64,000 nt of DNA from Nocardia ignorata NBRC 108230 (GTDB lineage Bacteria; Actinomycetota; Actinomycetes; Mycobacteriales; Mycobacteriaceae): contig NZ_BDBI01000012.1 in NCBI RefSeq assembly GCF_001612905.1, positions 310,001 to 374,000 on the forward strand, read 5' to 3'. The notes under the pieces were generated by a model, which saw only the letters and a program-made list of their open reading frames with translations, had not been told where the DNA came from and made no database searches. The stretch's first letter is position 1. Each line of letters starts with the position of its first letter. Below are positions 22,981 to 32,174 of this stretch, piece by piece. The position numbers were made by a program, and so were the translations under genes.

Positions 22981-25349
22981 CATGCTCCGACGTATTCGGC
23001 GAGGTGCTCACCGGTGAGAGTGGAACGGGCGGCGACGAGATCGGCCGGCGTTCCCTCGAAGACGATCTGGCCGCCGTCGTGACCCGCACCGGGGCCGAGG
23101 TCGATGATCCAGTCCGCATGGGCCATCACAGCCTGGTGGTGTTCGACGACGATGACAGACTTGCCGGACTCGACGAGACGATCCAGCAGCCCGAGCAGCT
23201 GTTCGACGTCGGCCAGGTGCAGACCGGTCGTCGGTTCGTCGAGGATGTAGACCCCGCCCTTGTCGGACATGTGGGTGGCCAGCTTGAGGCGCTGGCGTTC
23301 ACCGCCGGACAGGGTGGTCAGCGGCTGACCGATGGTGAGGTAGCCGAGGCCGACCTCGGTGAGGTGGGTGAGGATCTTGTGCGCGGCCGGGGTGCGTGCC
23401 TCCCCTTCGCCGAAGAACTCGCGTGCCTCGTCTACGGGCATCGACAGCACGTCGCTGATGTTCTTGCCCGCGAAGGTGTATTCGAGGACTTCGGCCATGA
23501 ACCGCTTGCCCTCGCATACCTCGCAGACCGTCGACACGCCCGCCATCATGGCCAGGTCGGTGTAGACGACGCCCGCGCCGTTGCAGTTCGGGCACGCCCC
23601 TTCGGAATTGGCGCTGAACAGGGCGGGTTTGGCGCCGGTTGCCTTGGCGAAGGCCTTGCGGATGTGGTCGAGCAGGCCGGTGTAGGTGGCGGGATTGCTG
23701 CGGCGCGAACCCTTGATGGGGGCCTGGTCGATGGAGATGACACCTTCGTCGACCGGGATGGAGCTGTGCACGAGCGAGCTCTTGCCCGACCCGGCGACAC
23801 CGGTGACGGCGACGAGCACACCGAGCGGGATGTCGACGTCGACCTTGCGCAGGTTGTTGGCGGTGGCCCCACGGATCTGCAAGGCGCCGTTCGGCTTTCG
23901 CACCGTGTCCTTGACCTTGGCGCGGTCGTCGAAGTGGCGGCCGGTGACGGTGTCGCTGGTGCGCAACCCGTCGACGGTGCCTTCGAAGCAGATCGTTCCG
24001 CCCTTGGAGCCCGCGGCGGGACCGAGGTCGACGATGTGGTCGGCGATGACGATGGTTTCGGGCTTGTGTTCGACGACGAGCACCGTGTTGCCCTTGTCGC
24101 GCAACCGAAGCAGCAGGTCGTTCATGCGCTGGATGTCGTGCGGGTGCAGGCCTGCGGTCGGTTCGTCGAAGACGTAGGTGACGTCGGTGAGCGAGGACCC
24201 GAGGTGGCGGATCATCTTGACGCGCTGCGCCTCACCACCGGACAGGGTGCCCGACGGGCGCGACAGCGACAGGTAGCCGAGGCCGATCTCGACGAACGAG
24301 TCGAGGGTGCCGCGCAGTGATTCCAGCAGCGGCGCCACGGACGGGTCGTCGATGGTCTTGACCCATTCGGCGAGGTCGGTGATCTGCATGGCGCAGGCGT
24401 CGGCGATGCTCTTGCCCTTGATCTTCGACGAGCGGGCCTCGGCCGAGAGGCGGGTGCCGTCACAGTCGGGACAGGTGCCGAAGGTGACGGCGCGCTCGAC
24501 GAACGCGCGGACGTGCGGCTGCAGCGATTCGACGTCCTTGGACAGCATCGACTTGCGGATCTTGGGGATCAGGCCCTCGTAGGTGAGGTTGATGCCGTCG
24601 ACCTTGATCTTGGTCGGTTCCTTGTACAGCAGGTCGGCGAGCTGCTTCTTGGTGTACTTCTTGATCGGCTTGGCGGGGTCGAAGAAGCCGCTGCCCTTGT
24701 AGATGCGGCCCATCCAGCCGTCCATGCTGTAGCCGGGGATGGTGAACGGGCCTTCGTCGAGGGATTTGTTCTCGTCGTAGAGCTGGGTGAGATCGATGTC
24801 GTTGACCTTGCCCTTGCCCTCGCAGGTGGGGCACATGCCGCCGGTGATGTTGAAGCTGCGGCGCTCCTTGACGGTGACCCCGTTCTTCTCCACCGCGACG
24901 GCGCCGGAACCGCTGATCGAGGCCACGTTGAACGAGAACGCCTGCGAGGAACCGATGTGCGGGTCGCCGAGGCGGCTGAACAGGATGCGCAGCATGGCGT
25001 TGGCGTCGGTGACGGTGCCGACCGTGGAGCGCGGGTCGGCGCCCAGACGCGACTGGTCGACGAGGATGGCGGTGGTGAGTCCGTCGAGGACGTCGACGTC
25101 GGGGCGGGCCTGGGTGGGCATGAAGCCCTGGACGAACGCGCTGTAGGTCTCGTTGATGAGACGCTGGGATTCGGCGGCGATGGTGCCGAAGACCAAAGAG
25201 CTCTTGCCGGAGCCGGAGACGCCGGTGAACACGGTCAGTCGGCGCTTGGGGATTTCGACGCTGACATCGCGCAGGTTGTTCACCCGGGCACCGGTGACCC
25301 GGATCAGGTCGTGGCTGTCGGCCGGCGCAGGCGCTGCGGTCTTGCTCAT
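22980..25349 (-). CDS. UvrA-like ABC ATPase (UvrA paralogue lacking the UvrB-binding domain)
   Basis: A 789-residue tandem ABC ATPase of the excinuclease A superfamily. It shows Walker [10 protein letters not shown] near the N-terminus, zinc cysteines CPTCEGKG and [10 protein letters not shown], signature [11 protein letters not shown], a second Walker [10 protein letters not shown], further cysteines CPNCNGAG, signature [11 protein letters not shown] and Walker [10 protein letters not shown]. Housekeeping UvrA is about 940-970 residues, so this short form is the paralogue class associated with DNA-damage or DNA-targeting drug resistance rather than core repair. The ATG at 25349 has GAGGAG upstream; an in-frame start at 25376 is weaker. 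No partner gene is adjacent. Confidence 0.9.
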   Translation of the reverse strand: MSKTAAPAPADSHDLIRVTGARVNNLRDVSVEIPKRRLTVFTGVSGSGKSSLVFGTIAAESQRLINETYSAFVQGFMPTQARPDVDVLDGLTTAILVDQSRLGADPRSTVGTVTDANAMLRILFSRLGDPHIGSSQAFSFNVASISGSGAVAVEKNGVTVKERRSFNITGGMCPTCEGKGKVNDIDLTQLYDENKSLDEGPFTIPGYSMDGWMGRIYKGSGFFDPAKPIKKYTKKQLADLLYKEPTKIKVDGINLTYEGLIPKIRKSMLSKDVESLQPHVRAFVERAVTFGTCPDCDGTRLSAEARSSKIKGKSIADACAMQITDLAEWVKTIDDPSVAPLLESLRGTLDSFVEIGLGYLSLSRPSGTLSGGEAQRVKMIRHLGSSLTDVTYVFDEPTAGLHPHDIQRMNDLLLRLRDKGNTVLVVEHKPETIVIADHIVDLGPAAGSKGGTICFEGTVDGLRTSDTVTGRHFDDRAKVKDTVRKPNGALQIRGATANNLRKVDVDIPLGVLVAVTGVAGSGKSSLVHSSIPVDEGVISIDQAPIKGSRRSNPATYTGLLDHIRKAFAKATGAKPALFSANSEGACPNCNGAGVVYTDLAMMAGVSTVCEVCEGKRFMAEVLEYTFAGKNISDVLSMPVDEAREFFGEGEARTPAAHKILTHLTEVGLGYLTIGQPLTTLSGGERQRLKLATHMSDKGGVYILDEPTTGLHLADVEQLLGLLDRLVESGKSVIVVEHHQAVMAHADWIIDLGPGAGHDGGQIVFEGTPADLVAARSTLTGEHLAEYVGA

Positions 25350-25398
25350 GGGTCTCCTCGGTCGTTCGGCGTCCACCGAATCTAGCGGTCGGGTCCGA

Positions 25399-25809
25399 CT
25401 ATTTCGTCTGCTGGATGCGAATCATGTTGCCCGCCGGGTCACGGAAGGCGCAGTCACGGATGCCGTAGGGCTGGTCGGTGGGTTCCTGCACCACTTCCAC
25501 GTCTCCTGCCTGCAGTTTCTCGAACAGGCCGTCGAGGTCGTCGGTGGCCAGATTGATGCCGGCATAGGTGCCCTTGGCCATCATCTCGGTGATGACGCGC
25601 TTCTCCTCGTCGGTGATGCCGGGGTCGGCGGCCGGCGGGTGCAGCACGATCGAGGTGTCGGGCTGGCCCTTCGGTCCGACGGTGATCCAGCGCATGCCGT
25701 TGTAGCCGACGTCGTTGCGGACCTCGAAGCCGAGGGCGTCGCGGTAGAAGGCCAGCGCGGCGTCGGGGTCGTCCTGGGGCAGGTAGCTCTGGTGAATGGT
25801 GATGTTCAT
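25399..25809 (-). CDS. VOC family (glyoxalase/bleomycin-resistance fold) protein
   Basis: A 136-residue single VOC subunit. The first half has ALAFYRDALGFEVR, and the end has CAFRDPAGNMIRIQQ with the usual late metal-position region; such proteins act as dimers on varied small substrates. It begins 10 bp after the AraC regulator gene ends, so the two form an operon. In actinobacteria this AraC-plus-VOC arrangement is common, but the substrate is not known. Confidence 0.88.
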   Translation of the reverse strand: MNITIHQSYLPQDDPDAALAFYRDALGFEVRNDVGYNGMRWITVGPKGQPDTSIVLHPPAADPGITDEEKRVITEMMAKGTYAGINLATDDLDGLFEKLQAGDVEVVQEPTDQPYGIRDCAFRDPAGNMIRIQQTK

Positions 25810-25819
25810 GGGATCGACG

Positions 25820-26254
25820 CTAACGGTCGCCGGAACCGGTTGCTTCTCGATTCCTGATCGGTCTGGTCACCGCCTTGGCCACGCACGACGGGATGCCCTC
25901 GGTCGGTGCGTACTGCTGGCGGTACACGCTCGGTGGGACGCCGACGAGTTCGGTGAATCGCGTGCTGAAGGTGCCGAGGGAGGAGGAGCCGACGGCGAAG
26001 CACACCTCGGTGACACTCATCTGGCCCAGTCTCAGCAACGCCATGGCCCGTTCGATGCGCCGGGTCATCAGGTACGAGTAGGGCGATTCGCCGTAGGCGA
26101 GGCGGAATTGGCGGCTCAGGTGCCCGGCGGACATGTGCACGCCCCGGGCCAGTGCTTCCACGTCGAGGGGTTGGGCGTATTCGCGGTCGATGCGGTCGCG
26201 CACCCGGCGCAGCCGGGCGAGGTCGCTCAGTTGCTGGGGGCGTGGACCGGTCAT
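25820..26254 (-). CDS. AraC family transcriptional regulator, DNA-binding domain only
   Basis: A 144-residue protein consisting mainly of the two-HTH AraC domain. DVEALARGVHMSAGHLSRQF is the first HTH and VTEVCFAVGSSSLGTFSTRF the second, followed by VGVPPSVYRQQY. It lacks a separate sensor domain. The ATG at 26254 has no strong ribosome-binding site; longer in-frame extensions are the antisense of the neighbouring gene and are rejected. It is upstream of, and 10 bp from, the VOC gene, which it probably regulates. Confidence 0.88.
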   Translation of the reverse strand: MTGPRPQQLSDLARLRRVRDRIDREYAQPLDVEALARGVHMSAGHLSRQFRLAYGESPYSYLMTRRIERAMALLRLGQMSVTEVCFAVGSSSLGTFSTRFTELVGVPPSVYRQQYAPTEGIPSCVAKAVTRPIRNREATGSGDR

Positions 26255-26291
26255 GGAAACGATCGTCGCACGTGCGGGCTGGTCAAGGTGG

Positions 26292-27086
26292 CTAGCGGGG
26301 GCGCAGGACCAGGATTCCGGGAACGGTGCGCACGTACTCGAGCAGCGGGGTGTCGACGACCTGGTTGTGCTCGGCCAGCGAGGAGGCGTTGCGGAACACC
26401 GGGCCGTCGGTGGTGTGGACGAGGATGCCGACATGGGTGACGTCCAGGCCTTCGGTCGGGGTGTAGGCGCCGATGAAGTCACCGGTGCGCAGTCCGGCGA
26501 CCACTCCCCCGTCGACTGCGCCGGACGGGATGTGGGTGACGGCCCGGTCGACGACGGGGATGCCGGGCAGGAAGGTGGTGCCGTCGGCTTTGGCGTTCAG
26601 GTGTTTGGCGGTGGTGACCGCGGCCGGGCTCAGGTCGGCGGTGATGTCGGTGGCCGAGATCCGTGGTGTGCTCGCCCAGTCGGTGAAGAAGTGTTTGCGC
26701 TGGGTGAATTCGACCCGGCTGTCGACGTAGCGAGCGGCGATCAGGTTGTCGAAGAACTGCCCGGGGGTGCTCGAGCGTGATGCGGCGTCGACGTAGTCGA
26801 GGAAGGTGAAGCAGTCGACGCGGCGCAGGTCGACGACGAGTTGCTCGGGTGTGTTCGCGGACCCGATCAGCATGTTCGCCCCGTAGGGGGTGCCGAGCAG
26901 GCGCGCGGAGATCCGTTCGATCTGCACGGCTCGGTCGGTGGTGCCCGCGCGGGTGCGAGCGTCGAGCAGTTCGTCGACCTTGCGGGCGGTGGCGTCGTCG
27001 AGCACGACCCCCGGTGTGGCCTGGGCCGGTGGGGCGAGGCAGACGAGCGCGACGAGCAGGCACAGAACCTGGACAATGGTGCGCAA
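26292..27086 (-). CDS. DUF1460 family secreted amidase-like protein
   Basis: Predicted exported cell-wall or peptide hydrolase of the N-acetylmuramoyl-L-alanine amidase-like DUF1460 family. The TTG at 27086 is chosen because GGAGG lies four bases upstream and it begins a clear signal peptide (LRTIVQVLCLLVALVCLA, predicted cleavage after A23); no ATG or GTG is available in frame. The VDCFTF cysteine and the VTHVGILVHT histidine fit an NlpC/P60-like catalytic pair. At 264 residues it is of normal size. The very long open frame upstream of this start runs antisense to the dehydrogenase gene and is not coding. Confidence 0.82.
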   Translation of the reverse strand: MRTIVQVLCLLVALVCLAPPAQATPGVVLDDATARKVDELLDARTRAGTTDRAVQIERISARLLGTPYGANMLIGSANTPEQLVVDLRRVDCFTFLDYVDAASRSSTPGQFFDNLIAARYVDSRVEFTQRKHFFTDWASTPRISATDITADLSPAAVTTAKHLNAKADGTTFLPGIPVVDRAVTHIPSGAVDGGVVAGLRTGDFIGAYTPTEGLDVTHVGILVHTTDGPVFRNASSLAEHNQVVDTPLLEYVRTVPGILVLRPR

Positions 27087-27287
27087 GACGCCTCCGGTGG
27101 GGCATGGTCGGTCGAGGTGAGCGGTTCCACGGTAGCCGACAGGGGCGGCGACCTGGATTGCAAACAATTCGCGACCTGAACAGTTCTTCGCCTCGGCTCC
27201 CGTGTCCCGTACCGTTGTCCCAGGTAGTGCGTGTTTCACCAGGTTCGCGAATGGATAGCCAGGGCAGTTCGTCGGAAGGGAAACGAC

Positions 27288-28346
27288 ATGCGCGCTTTGA
27301 CCGTAGTGCCGAACCAGCCCGGATCGTTGCGGATAGACGATGTCCCGGATCCGGTTCCCGGCCCCAACGAGCTTGTCGTGGACGGGATTTCGCTCGGCAT
27401 CTGCGGCACCGACCGCGAGATCGCCTCGGGCATCTACGGGTGGGCACCGCCGGGACGTGAACGCCTCGTCCTCGGGCACGAATCGTTGGGGCGGGTGCGC
27501 ACAGCGCCCGACGGCAGCGGTTTCGCCCCCGGTGACCTCGTCGTCGGGATCGTGCGCAGGCCCGATCCGGTGCCGTGCGGTGCGTGTGCGCACGGTGAGT
27601 TCGACATGTGCCGCAACGGTGAGTACGTCGAGCGCGGGATCAAGCAGATCGACGGGTACGGGTCGACGTCGTGGGTGGTGGACGCCGACTACACGGTGAA
27701 GCTGGACCCCGCGCTCACCGAGGTGGGTGTGCTGATGGAACCGACGACGGTGCTGGCCAAGGCGTGGGACCAGATCGAGAAGATCAACACCAGGGCCTGG
27801 TTCGAACCGAAGTCGGTGCTGGTCACCGGTGCGGGGCCGATCGGTCTGCTCGCCGCGATGCTCGGTGTGCAGCGCGGCCTGGACGTGCATGTGCTCGACC
27901 GCTCCACCGCGGGCCCCAAACCGAAGTTGGTCGAAGACCTCGGCGCCACGTTCCACACCGGTTCGGCGCTCGATGTCGGTGAGAAGATCGACGCCGACAT
28001 CGTGATCGAGGCGACGGCGGCCACCGCGATCGCCCAGCAGTTGCTCCAGCTGAACAATCCGGGCGTGATCATCTGTTTGACCGGTGTCTCCTCCCCCGGC
28101 AAGGACACCGAGGTCGACGTCGGCGCGGTCAACCGCAATATGGTGCTCGACAACGCGGTGGTGTTCGGGTCGGTCAACGCCAACCGTCACCACTACGAGC
28201 TGGCCGCCCAGGCCCTGGCCAAGGCCGACCCGGCGTGGCTGGGCCGGTTGATCACCCGGCGGTTGCCGTTGGAGCGGGCCCTCGAGGCATTCGATCCAGG
28301 CGATCATTCCGACATCAAGGTCGTCATCGACCTCGGCGCGAGTTAG
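27288..28346 (+). CDS. Zinc-dependent MDR dehydrogenase, glucose 1-dehydrogenase-like
   Basis: NAD(P)-dependent oxidation of a sugar or polyol is predicted. In the 352-residue protein, catalytic zinc ligands are GICGTD and LGHES near the N-terminus. A structural-zinc lobe is suggested by PCGACAHGEFDMC. The nucleotide-binding motif is TGAGPIGLLAAMLG near residue 183. The segment ERGIKQIDGYGS is characteristic of the glucose dehydrogenase subgroup. GGAAGGGA precedes the ATG. Its stop overlaps the convergent DsbA-like gene, both using the same TTAG. Confidence 0.87.
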   Translation: MRALTVVPNQPGSLRIDDVPDPVPGPNELVVDGISLGICGTDREIASGIYGWAPPGRERLVLGHESLGRVRTAPDGSGFAPGDLVVGIVRRPDPVPCGACAHGEFDMCRNGEYVERGIKQIDGYGSTSWVVDADYTVKLDPALTEVGVLMEPTTVLAKAWDQIEKINTRAWFEPKSVLVTGAGPIGLLAAMLGVQRGLDVHVLDRSTAGPKPKLVEDLGATFHTGSALDVGEKIDADIVIEATAATAIAQQLLQLNNPGVIICLTGVSSPGKDTEVDVGAVNRNMVLDNAVVFGSVNANRHHYELAAQALAKADPAWLGRLITRRLPLERALEAFDPGDHSDIKVVIDLGAS

Positions 28347-29050
28347 ACCGCGCAGCCGTCCGGCCCGCAGGACTCGCCCTCGGCAACGGTGACCAGCGGT
28401 GCCGGGCGGTCGTTGTAGGCGGTGGTGAGTGCCTGAGTGAACACCTCGGTGGGCTGGGCGCCCGACACGGCGTACTTGTTGTCGAACACGAAGAACGGAA
28501 CGCCGGTGACGCCGAGCTGGGCGGCGGTGCGTTCGTCCTGGCGGACGGCGTCGGCGTAGGCGGTGGGGTCGGCCAGGACGGCACGAACCTCGGTTTCGTC
28601 GAGGCCGGCGCGCACGGCGAGGTCGACGAGGCGTTCGGTGTCGGCGAAGACCGGCTCGGTTTCGGCGAAGTTGCCCGCGTACAGGGCGTCGAGCAGTGCC
28701 TCCTGACGGCCCTGTTCGAGGGCGAAGTGTAGGAGCCGGTGCATGTCGAAGCTGCTGCCGTAGTCGCGGCCGCTGCTCTGGTAGGGCAGGCCGAGCTCGG
28801 CGGCCTGCGCGGCGAGGGCGCGTTCGTTGGCGGCGGCCTGGTCGACGGTGATGCCGTATTTGGCGGCGATGCGTGGGATCACCGGGCCGCTCTCGTCGGC
28901 GGGCAGGGTGGGGTCGAGTTCGAAGGAACGGTGCACGACTTCGACGTCGTCCCGGTGTTCGAAGCTGTGCAGGGCCTGCTCGAAGCGGGCTTTGCCCAGG
29001 TAGCAGAACGGGCAGTTGATGTCGGTCCAGATCTCTACTCTTGTGGTCAA
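28343..29050 (-). CDS. DsbA family oxidoreductase (FrnE-like)
   Basis: A 235-residue thioredoxin-fold protein with the active-site CPFC in NCPFCYLG near the N-terminus, the long helical insertion, and the cis-proline loop GVTGVPFFVFDNKYAVSGAQ, as in FrnE-type polyketide/redox proteins. No signal peptide is present, so it is cytosolic. The TTG at 29050 has a perfect AGGAGG five bases upstream and no better alternative; upstream sequence in frame is not protein-like. A second cysteine pair near the C-terminus (SCGPDGC) may also be redox-active. Confidence 0.87.
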   Translation of the reverse strand: MTTRVEIWTDINCPFCYLGKARFEQALHSFEHRDDVEVVHRSFELDPTLPADESGPVIPRIAAKYGITVDQAAANERALAAQAAELGLPYQSSGRDYGSSFDMHRLLHFALEQGRQEALLDALYAGNFAETEPVFADTERLVDLAVRAGLDETEVRAVLADPTAYADAVRQDERTAAQLGVTGVPFFVFDNKYAVSGAQPTEVFTQALTTAYNDRPAPLVTVAEGESCGPDGCAV

Positions 29051-29178
29051 GCGGGCCTCCTGCGCCACATCGTGGATGGGTGCGCCGGCCCGGCGGAAGA
29101 TTCTGGACAGGCGTACAAGTTCGTTCGGTGCAACGCGAGCGACACTGCCGCTATTCCGGCGGAACGGGGAGGAACATG

Positions 29179-29933
29179 ATGGCGGTCGAGCGCGGCGACA
29201 GGGGGTGGGTGCAGGTGCCCGACGGTCTGCCACGGCCACGGGCACTCGGCGGACTGTGGGCCATCCGCCATGCCCAGAGCGAAGCCAATGTCTGGTACGC
29301 CGATCCCGCTACGCAGACCCGGCCGATGCGCGGCACCGACGCCGGGATGGACCTCACCGAATACGGCCGCACCCAGTGTCAGCGGTTGGGTGGGTGGCTG
29401 GCCGGGTTGTCGAGCTCGCAGCGCCCCGGCCTCGTGGTGTGTTCCCCCTACCTGCGCACGCGGCTGACGTGGGCGTTGACGGCCGACGCGGCCGTGCGCG
29501 AACGCCGCTTCCCCCGATCCGCACCCTCGTCGACGAACGACTGCGCGACCGGGAGATGGGTGTGTTCGAACTGCACCCCTACCGGGCGATCCGGCGACGC
29601 GCCCCCGAGGAGGCGTCGCGCCGCGAGCAGATCGGCAACTGGGTGTACCGCCCACCCGGCGGCGAGTCGCTGGCCGACGTGGCGGTGCGGGTGCGCGGTT
29701 TCCTCGACGAACTCGACGCCGTCGCCGCCGGGGAACAGGTCCTGCTGGTCACCCACGACGCGGTGGTCGTGTCGTTGCGCTACATCCTCGACGGCCTCGG
29801 CGCGCCCGTCCCGGATTCGCTGGAACCGGTGCCCAACGCCTCGGTGTCGCAGTGGCGGCGCGAGGGCGACCGGTTGGCGTTGCGGGTGTGGGGTTCCGTC
29901 GACCACCTGACCGTGGGTGAGCGAGACGGCTGA
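29179..29933 (+). pseudogene. Histidine phosphatase family protein, disrupted by a -1 frameshift
   Basis: The N-terminal half (IRHAQSEAN motif, through about 29510) and the C-terminal half (RDREMGVFELHPY and LVTHDAVVVS) of a phosphoglycerate-mutase-like phosphatase lie in different frames. They join if one C is added to the five-C run at 29511-29515, giving FPPIRTLVDERL. Together they would make about 252 residues with both catalytic histidines. GGAGG lies upstream of ATG at 29176 and 29179. It is either a recent real mutation, a phase-variable tract or a sequencing error in a homopolymer. Confidence 0.8.
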
Positions 29934-29941
29934 GTCCATGC

Positions 29942-30302
29942 GTGTCGGCGTGGAAGGCGGTCACCCCACCCCCAGATTGGCGCTATGCCGAACCAGGACA
30001 CCGGCCGCACCGGCATGCCCACCTCGATGCGGCCCTCGAGTTCCTGACCAGGCTGGGAACCGACGCGCTCGAGTGCGGTTACGCCACCGCCGCCGCCGAG
30101 GACATGGTGCGGGCGTGCGCTGCGGCGTGGGGCTTGTCGAGGCTGACGGTGACGGGGATGGGCCGGGTGCTATCAGGTGTCGGGGGTCGAGTATTTCGTG
30201 CAGGCGGGGGCGGTGTGTGTGGCGTTGGGGGTCGGGGCCAGTCTCGGGGTGTACCTGTGGTCGGTGGTGGCGCGGCGCGGTTGGGCGGGCACCGCGCGGT
30301 AG
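29942..30302 (+). pseudogene. Deletion remnant of a threonine/serine exporter (ThrE-like)
   Basis: Bases 29942-30170 encode a segment like the N-terminus of ThrE exporters (LTRLGTDALECGYATAAAED through AWGLSRLTVTGMGRVL). Bases 30171-30302, in another frame, encode a hydrophobic C-terminal helix (VQAGAVCVALGVGASLGVYL) ending at a stop. Both pieces keep the strong G/C third-position bias of real genes. The roughly 300-400 residues that should lie between are missing, so a large internal deletion with a frame change is inferred. The family identification rests on short segments. Confidence 0.55.
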
Positions 30303-30323
30303 CGGGGGTGGAACAATGCCGGG

Positions 30324-32174
30324 GTGGATATCGCGATCGGTTTGGTGATGCTCATCGGGTCCGCGGCGGCTCTTGCCGCGACCGCGCGGCGTTTCGGGGT
30401 GTCCGAACCGCTCGTGCTGACGGTGGCGGGTGTGCTCGCCTCGTATGTCCCGATGGTTCCGCAGGTGCATCTGGAACCGGAAATGGTGCTGCTCGGCCTG
30501 TTGCCGCCGCTGCTGTACACGGCGGCACTGAAGACCTCGCTGGTCGATTTCCGGAGGAATCTGCGCACCATCGCGTCGCTGTCGGTGGGGTTGGTGTTGT
30601 TCTCCACGTTCGCTGTCGCGCTGGTGGTGTGGTGGTTGTTGCCGGTGCCGTTCGCGGCGGCGGTCGCGCTCGGTGCGGTCGTGGCTCCCCCGGATGCCGT
30701 GGCGGCCACCGCGATCGCGCGCCGTACCGGGATGCCACGCAGCATCGTGACGGTGCTCGAGGACGAGTCGCTGTTCAACGACGCGACGGCGCTGGTGTCG
30801 TTGCGTGGGGCGATCGCGGCGATGGCCGGCGCGGTGACGGTGTGGCAGATCGGTGGCGACTTCTTGCTCGCCTCGGTCGGTGGCGCGGTGATCGGTGCGC
30901 TGGTCGCCGCGGTGCTGGTGGTGTTGCGCAGGCGGATTCAGGACCCGGTGCTGGACACGACGGTGTCGCTGCTCGCCCCGTTCGTGGCCTACCTGCCCGC
31001 CGAGCACGTGCACGCCTCCGGGGTGATCGCGGTGGTGACGTGCGGGATGATCCTCGGCCACGGCGCGCACCGCTGGCAGGGCGCGGCCTCGCGGGTCGCC
31101 GAGACAACCAATTGGCGCACGGTGCAGTTCATTCTGGAGAGCGCGGTGTTCCTGGTCATCGGGTTGCAGGTGCGCTGGATCGTGGAGGGCGCCTGGCATT
31201 CCGGTCTCGACCACACCACGTTGGTGATCGCGGCGGTGGCGGTGCCGGCGGCGGTGATGCTGGCGCGTCCGGTGTGGGTGTTCACCCCGGTGCTGGTCGC
31301 CCGGCTGTTCGGGCGCGAAACCGAACCGTTGAGTCATGCGGCGGTGGTGTCGTGGGCGGGGATGCGCGGCGTGGTGACGTTGGCCGCGGTGCTGTTGCTG
31401 CCGGATTCGACGCCGCAACTGCCGGTGCTCGAATTGCTGGCGCTGGTGGTGGTCGGTGGCACGCTGCTGGTGCAGGGCACCTCGTTGCCGTGGCTGGTGC
31501 GGCTGCTGCGGTTGCGTGGGCCGAGCCGCGCCGAGGACGCGCTCACCAAAGCCGATCTGCTGCACCAGGCTTCGGTGGCCGGGCTCGCCGAGCTGGACCG
31601 CCGGATCGGCCCGCACACGCCGGAACCGGTGATCGAATCGCTGCGCCAACGCCTCACCTGGCGCAGCAATGCCGCGTGGGAGCGGCTCGGTCGTCCGGAG
31701 GCCGAATGGGTGACACCGACCGCGGAGTACCGGCGGCTACGGCTGGCGATGCTGGCCGCCGAACGCGACGCCGTGCTCGCCGTGCGTGACGTGGGTGCGG
31801 TGGATTACGAAGTGCTCCAGCATGTGCTGGCCCGCCTCGATCTCGAGGAGTCGATGATCGACCGCTTCGACGAGGACGACGACGACACCTCGACCGAACC
31901 CCTCGGCAACGCCACCGCCGGCTGCGCGCATCTGGAACAGGCACCCGACACCGCGCCCCCTGCGGGCGAACCGGTGTGCCGTGCGTGCCGGGACGCCGGG
32001 ATGCGGTGGGTGCATCTGCGGATGTGCCTGGAGTGCGGGCACATCGGCTGCTGTGAGTCCTCGGTGGGCAACCACGCGACCGAACACTTCCGTGCCACCG
32101 CGCACCCGGTGATGCGCAGCGTCGAACCGGGCGAGCAGTGGCGCTGGTGCTATCTCGACGAACTGCTCGGTTAG
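30324..32174 (+). CDS. CPA1 Na+/H+ antiporter with C-terminal UBP-type zinc finger
   Basis: Predicted plasma-membrane cation/proton antiporter of 616 residues. About 12 hydrophobic segments fill residues 1-395, with the ion-binding region VVAPPDAVAATA and EDESLFNDATALV near 115-155. A cytosolic helical tail follows, with an acidic run near residue 520. The last 80 residues form a zinc finger of the UBP class (CAHLE, CRACRDAG, CLECGHIGCCES, HATEHFRATAHPV). The GTG at 30324 is the only sensible start. Its stop shares TTAG with the convergent TetR gene. The zinc finger is probably regulatory; bacteria have no ubiquitin ligand for it. Confidence 0.88.
   Translation: MDIAIGLVMLIGSAAALAATARRFGVSEPLVLTVAGVLASYVPMVPQVHLEPEMVLLGLLPPLLYTAALKTSLVDFRRNLRTIASLSVGLVLFSTFAVALVVWWLLPVPFAAAVALGAVVAPPDAVAATAIARRTGMPRSIVTVLEDESLFNDATALVSLRGAIAAMAGAVTVWQIGGDFLLASVGGAVIGALVAAVLVVLRRRIQDPVLDTTVSLLAPFVAYLPAEHVHASGVIAVVTCGMILGHGAHRWQGAASRVAETTNWRTVQFILESAVFLVIGLQVRWIVEGAWHSGLDHTTLVIAAVAVPAAVMLARPVWVFTPVLVARLFGRETEPLSHAAVVSWAGMRGVVTLAAVLLLPDSTPQLPVLELLALVVVGGTLLVQGTSLPWLVRLLRLRGPSRAEDALTKADLLHQASVAGLAELDRRIGPHTPEPVIESLRQRLTWRSNAAWERLGRPEAEWVTPTAEYRRLRLAMLAAERDAVLAVRDVGAVDYEVLQHVLARLDLEESMIDRFDEDDDDTSTEPLGNATAGCAHLEQAPDTAPPAGEPVCRACRDAGMRWVHLRMCLECGHIGCCESSVGNHATEHFRATAHPVMRSVEPGEQWRWCYLDELLG

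Noticed and set aside
23004..24320. 438-residue plus-strand frame opposite the UvrA-like gene
   Set aside because: Antisense shadow; Walker and zinc motifs are on the minus strand.
27087..28307. Long N-terminal extension of the DUF1460 protein
   Set aside because: It is antisense to the dehydrogenase gene; the signal peptide and GGAGG fix the start at 27086.
29500..29520. Programmed -1 frameshifting as an explanation for the split phosphatase
   Set aside because: There is no slippery heptamer of the usual kind or downstream stimulatory structure that I can see; a simple one-base loss fits better.
29961..31649. 562-residue minus-strand frame opposite the antiporter
   Set aside because: His/Arg/Gln-rich shadow with no motifs; the plus strand encodes a clear membrane transporter.
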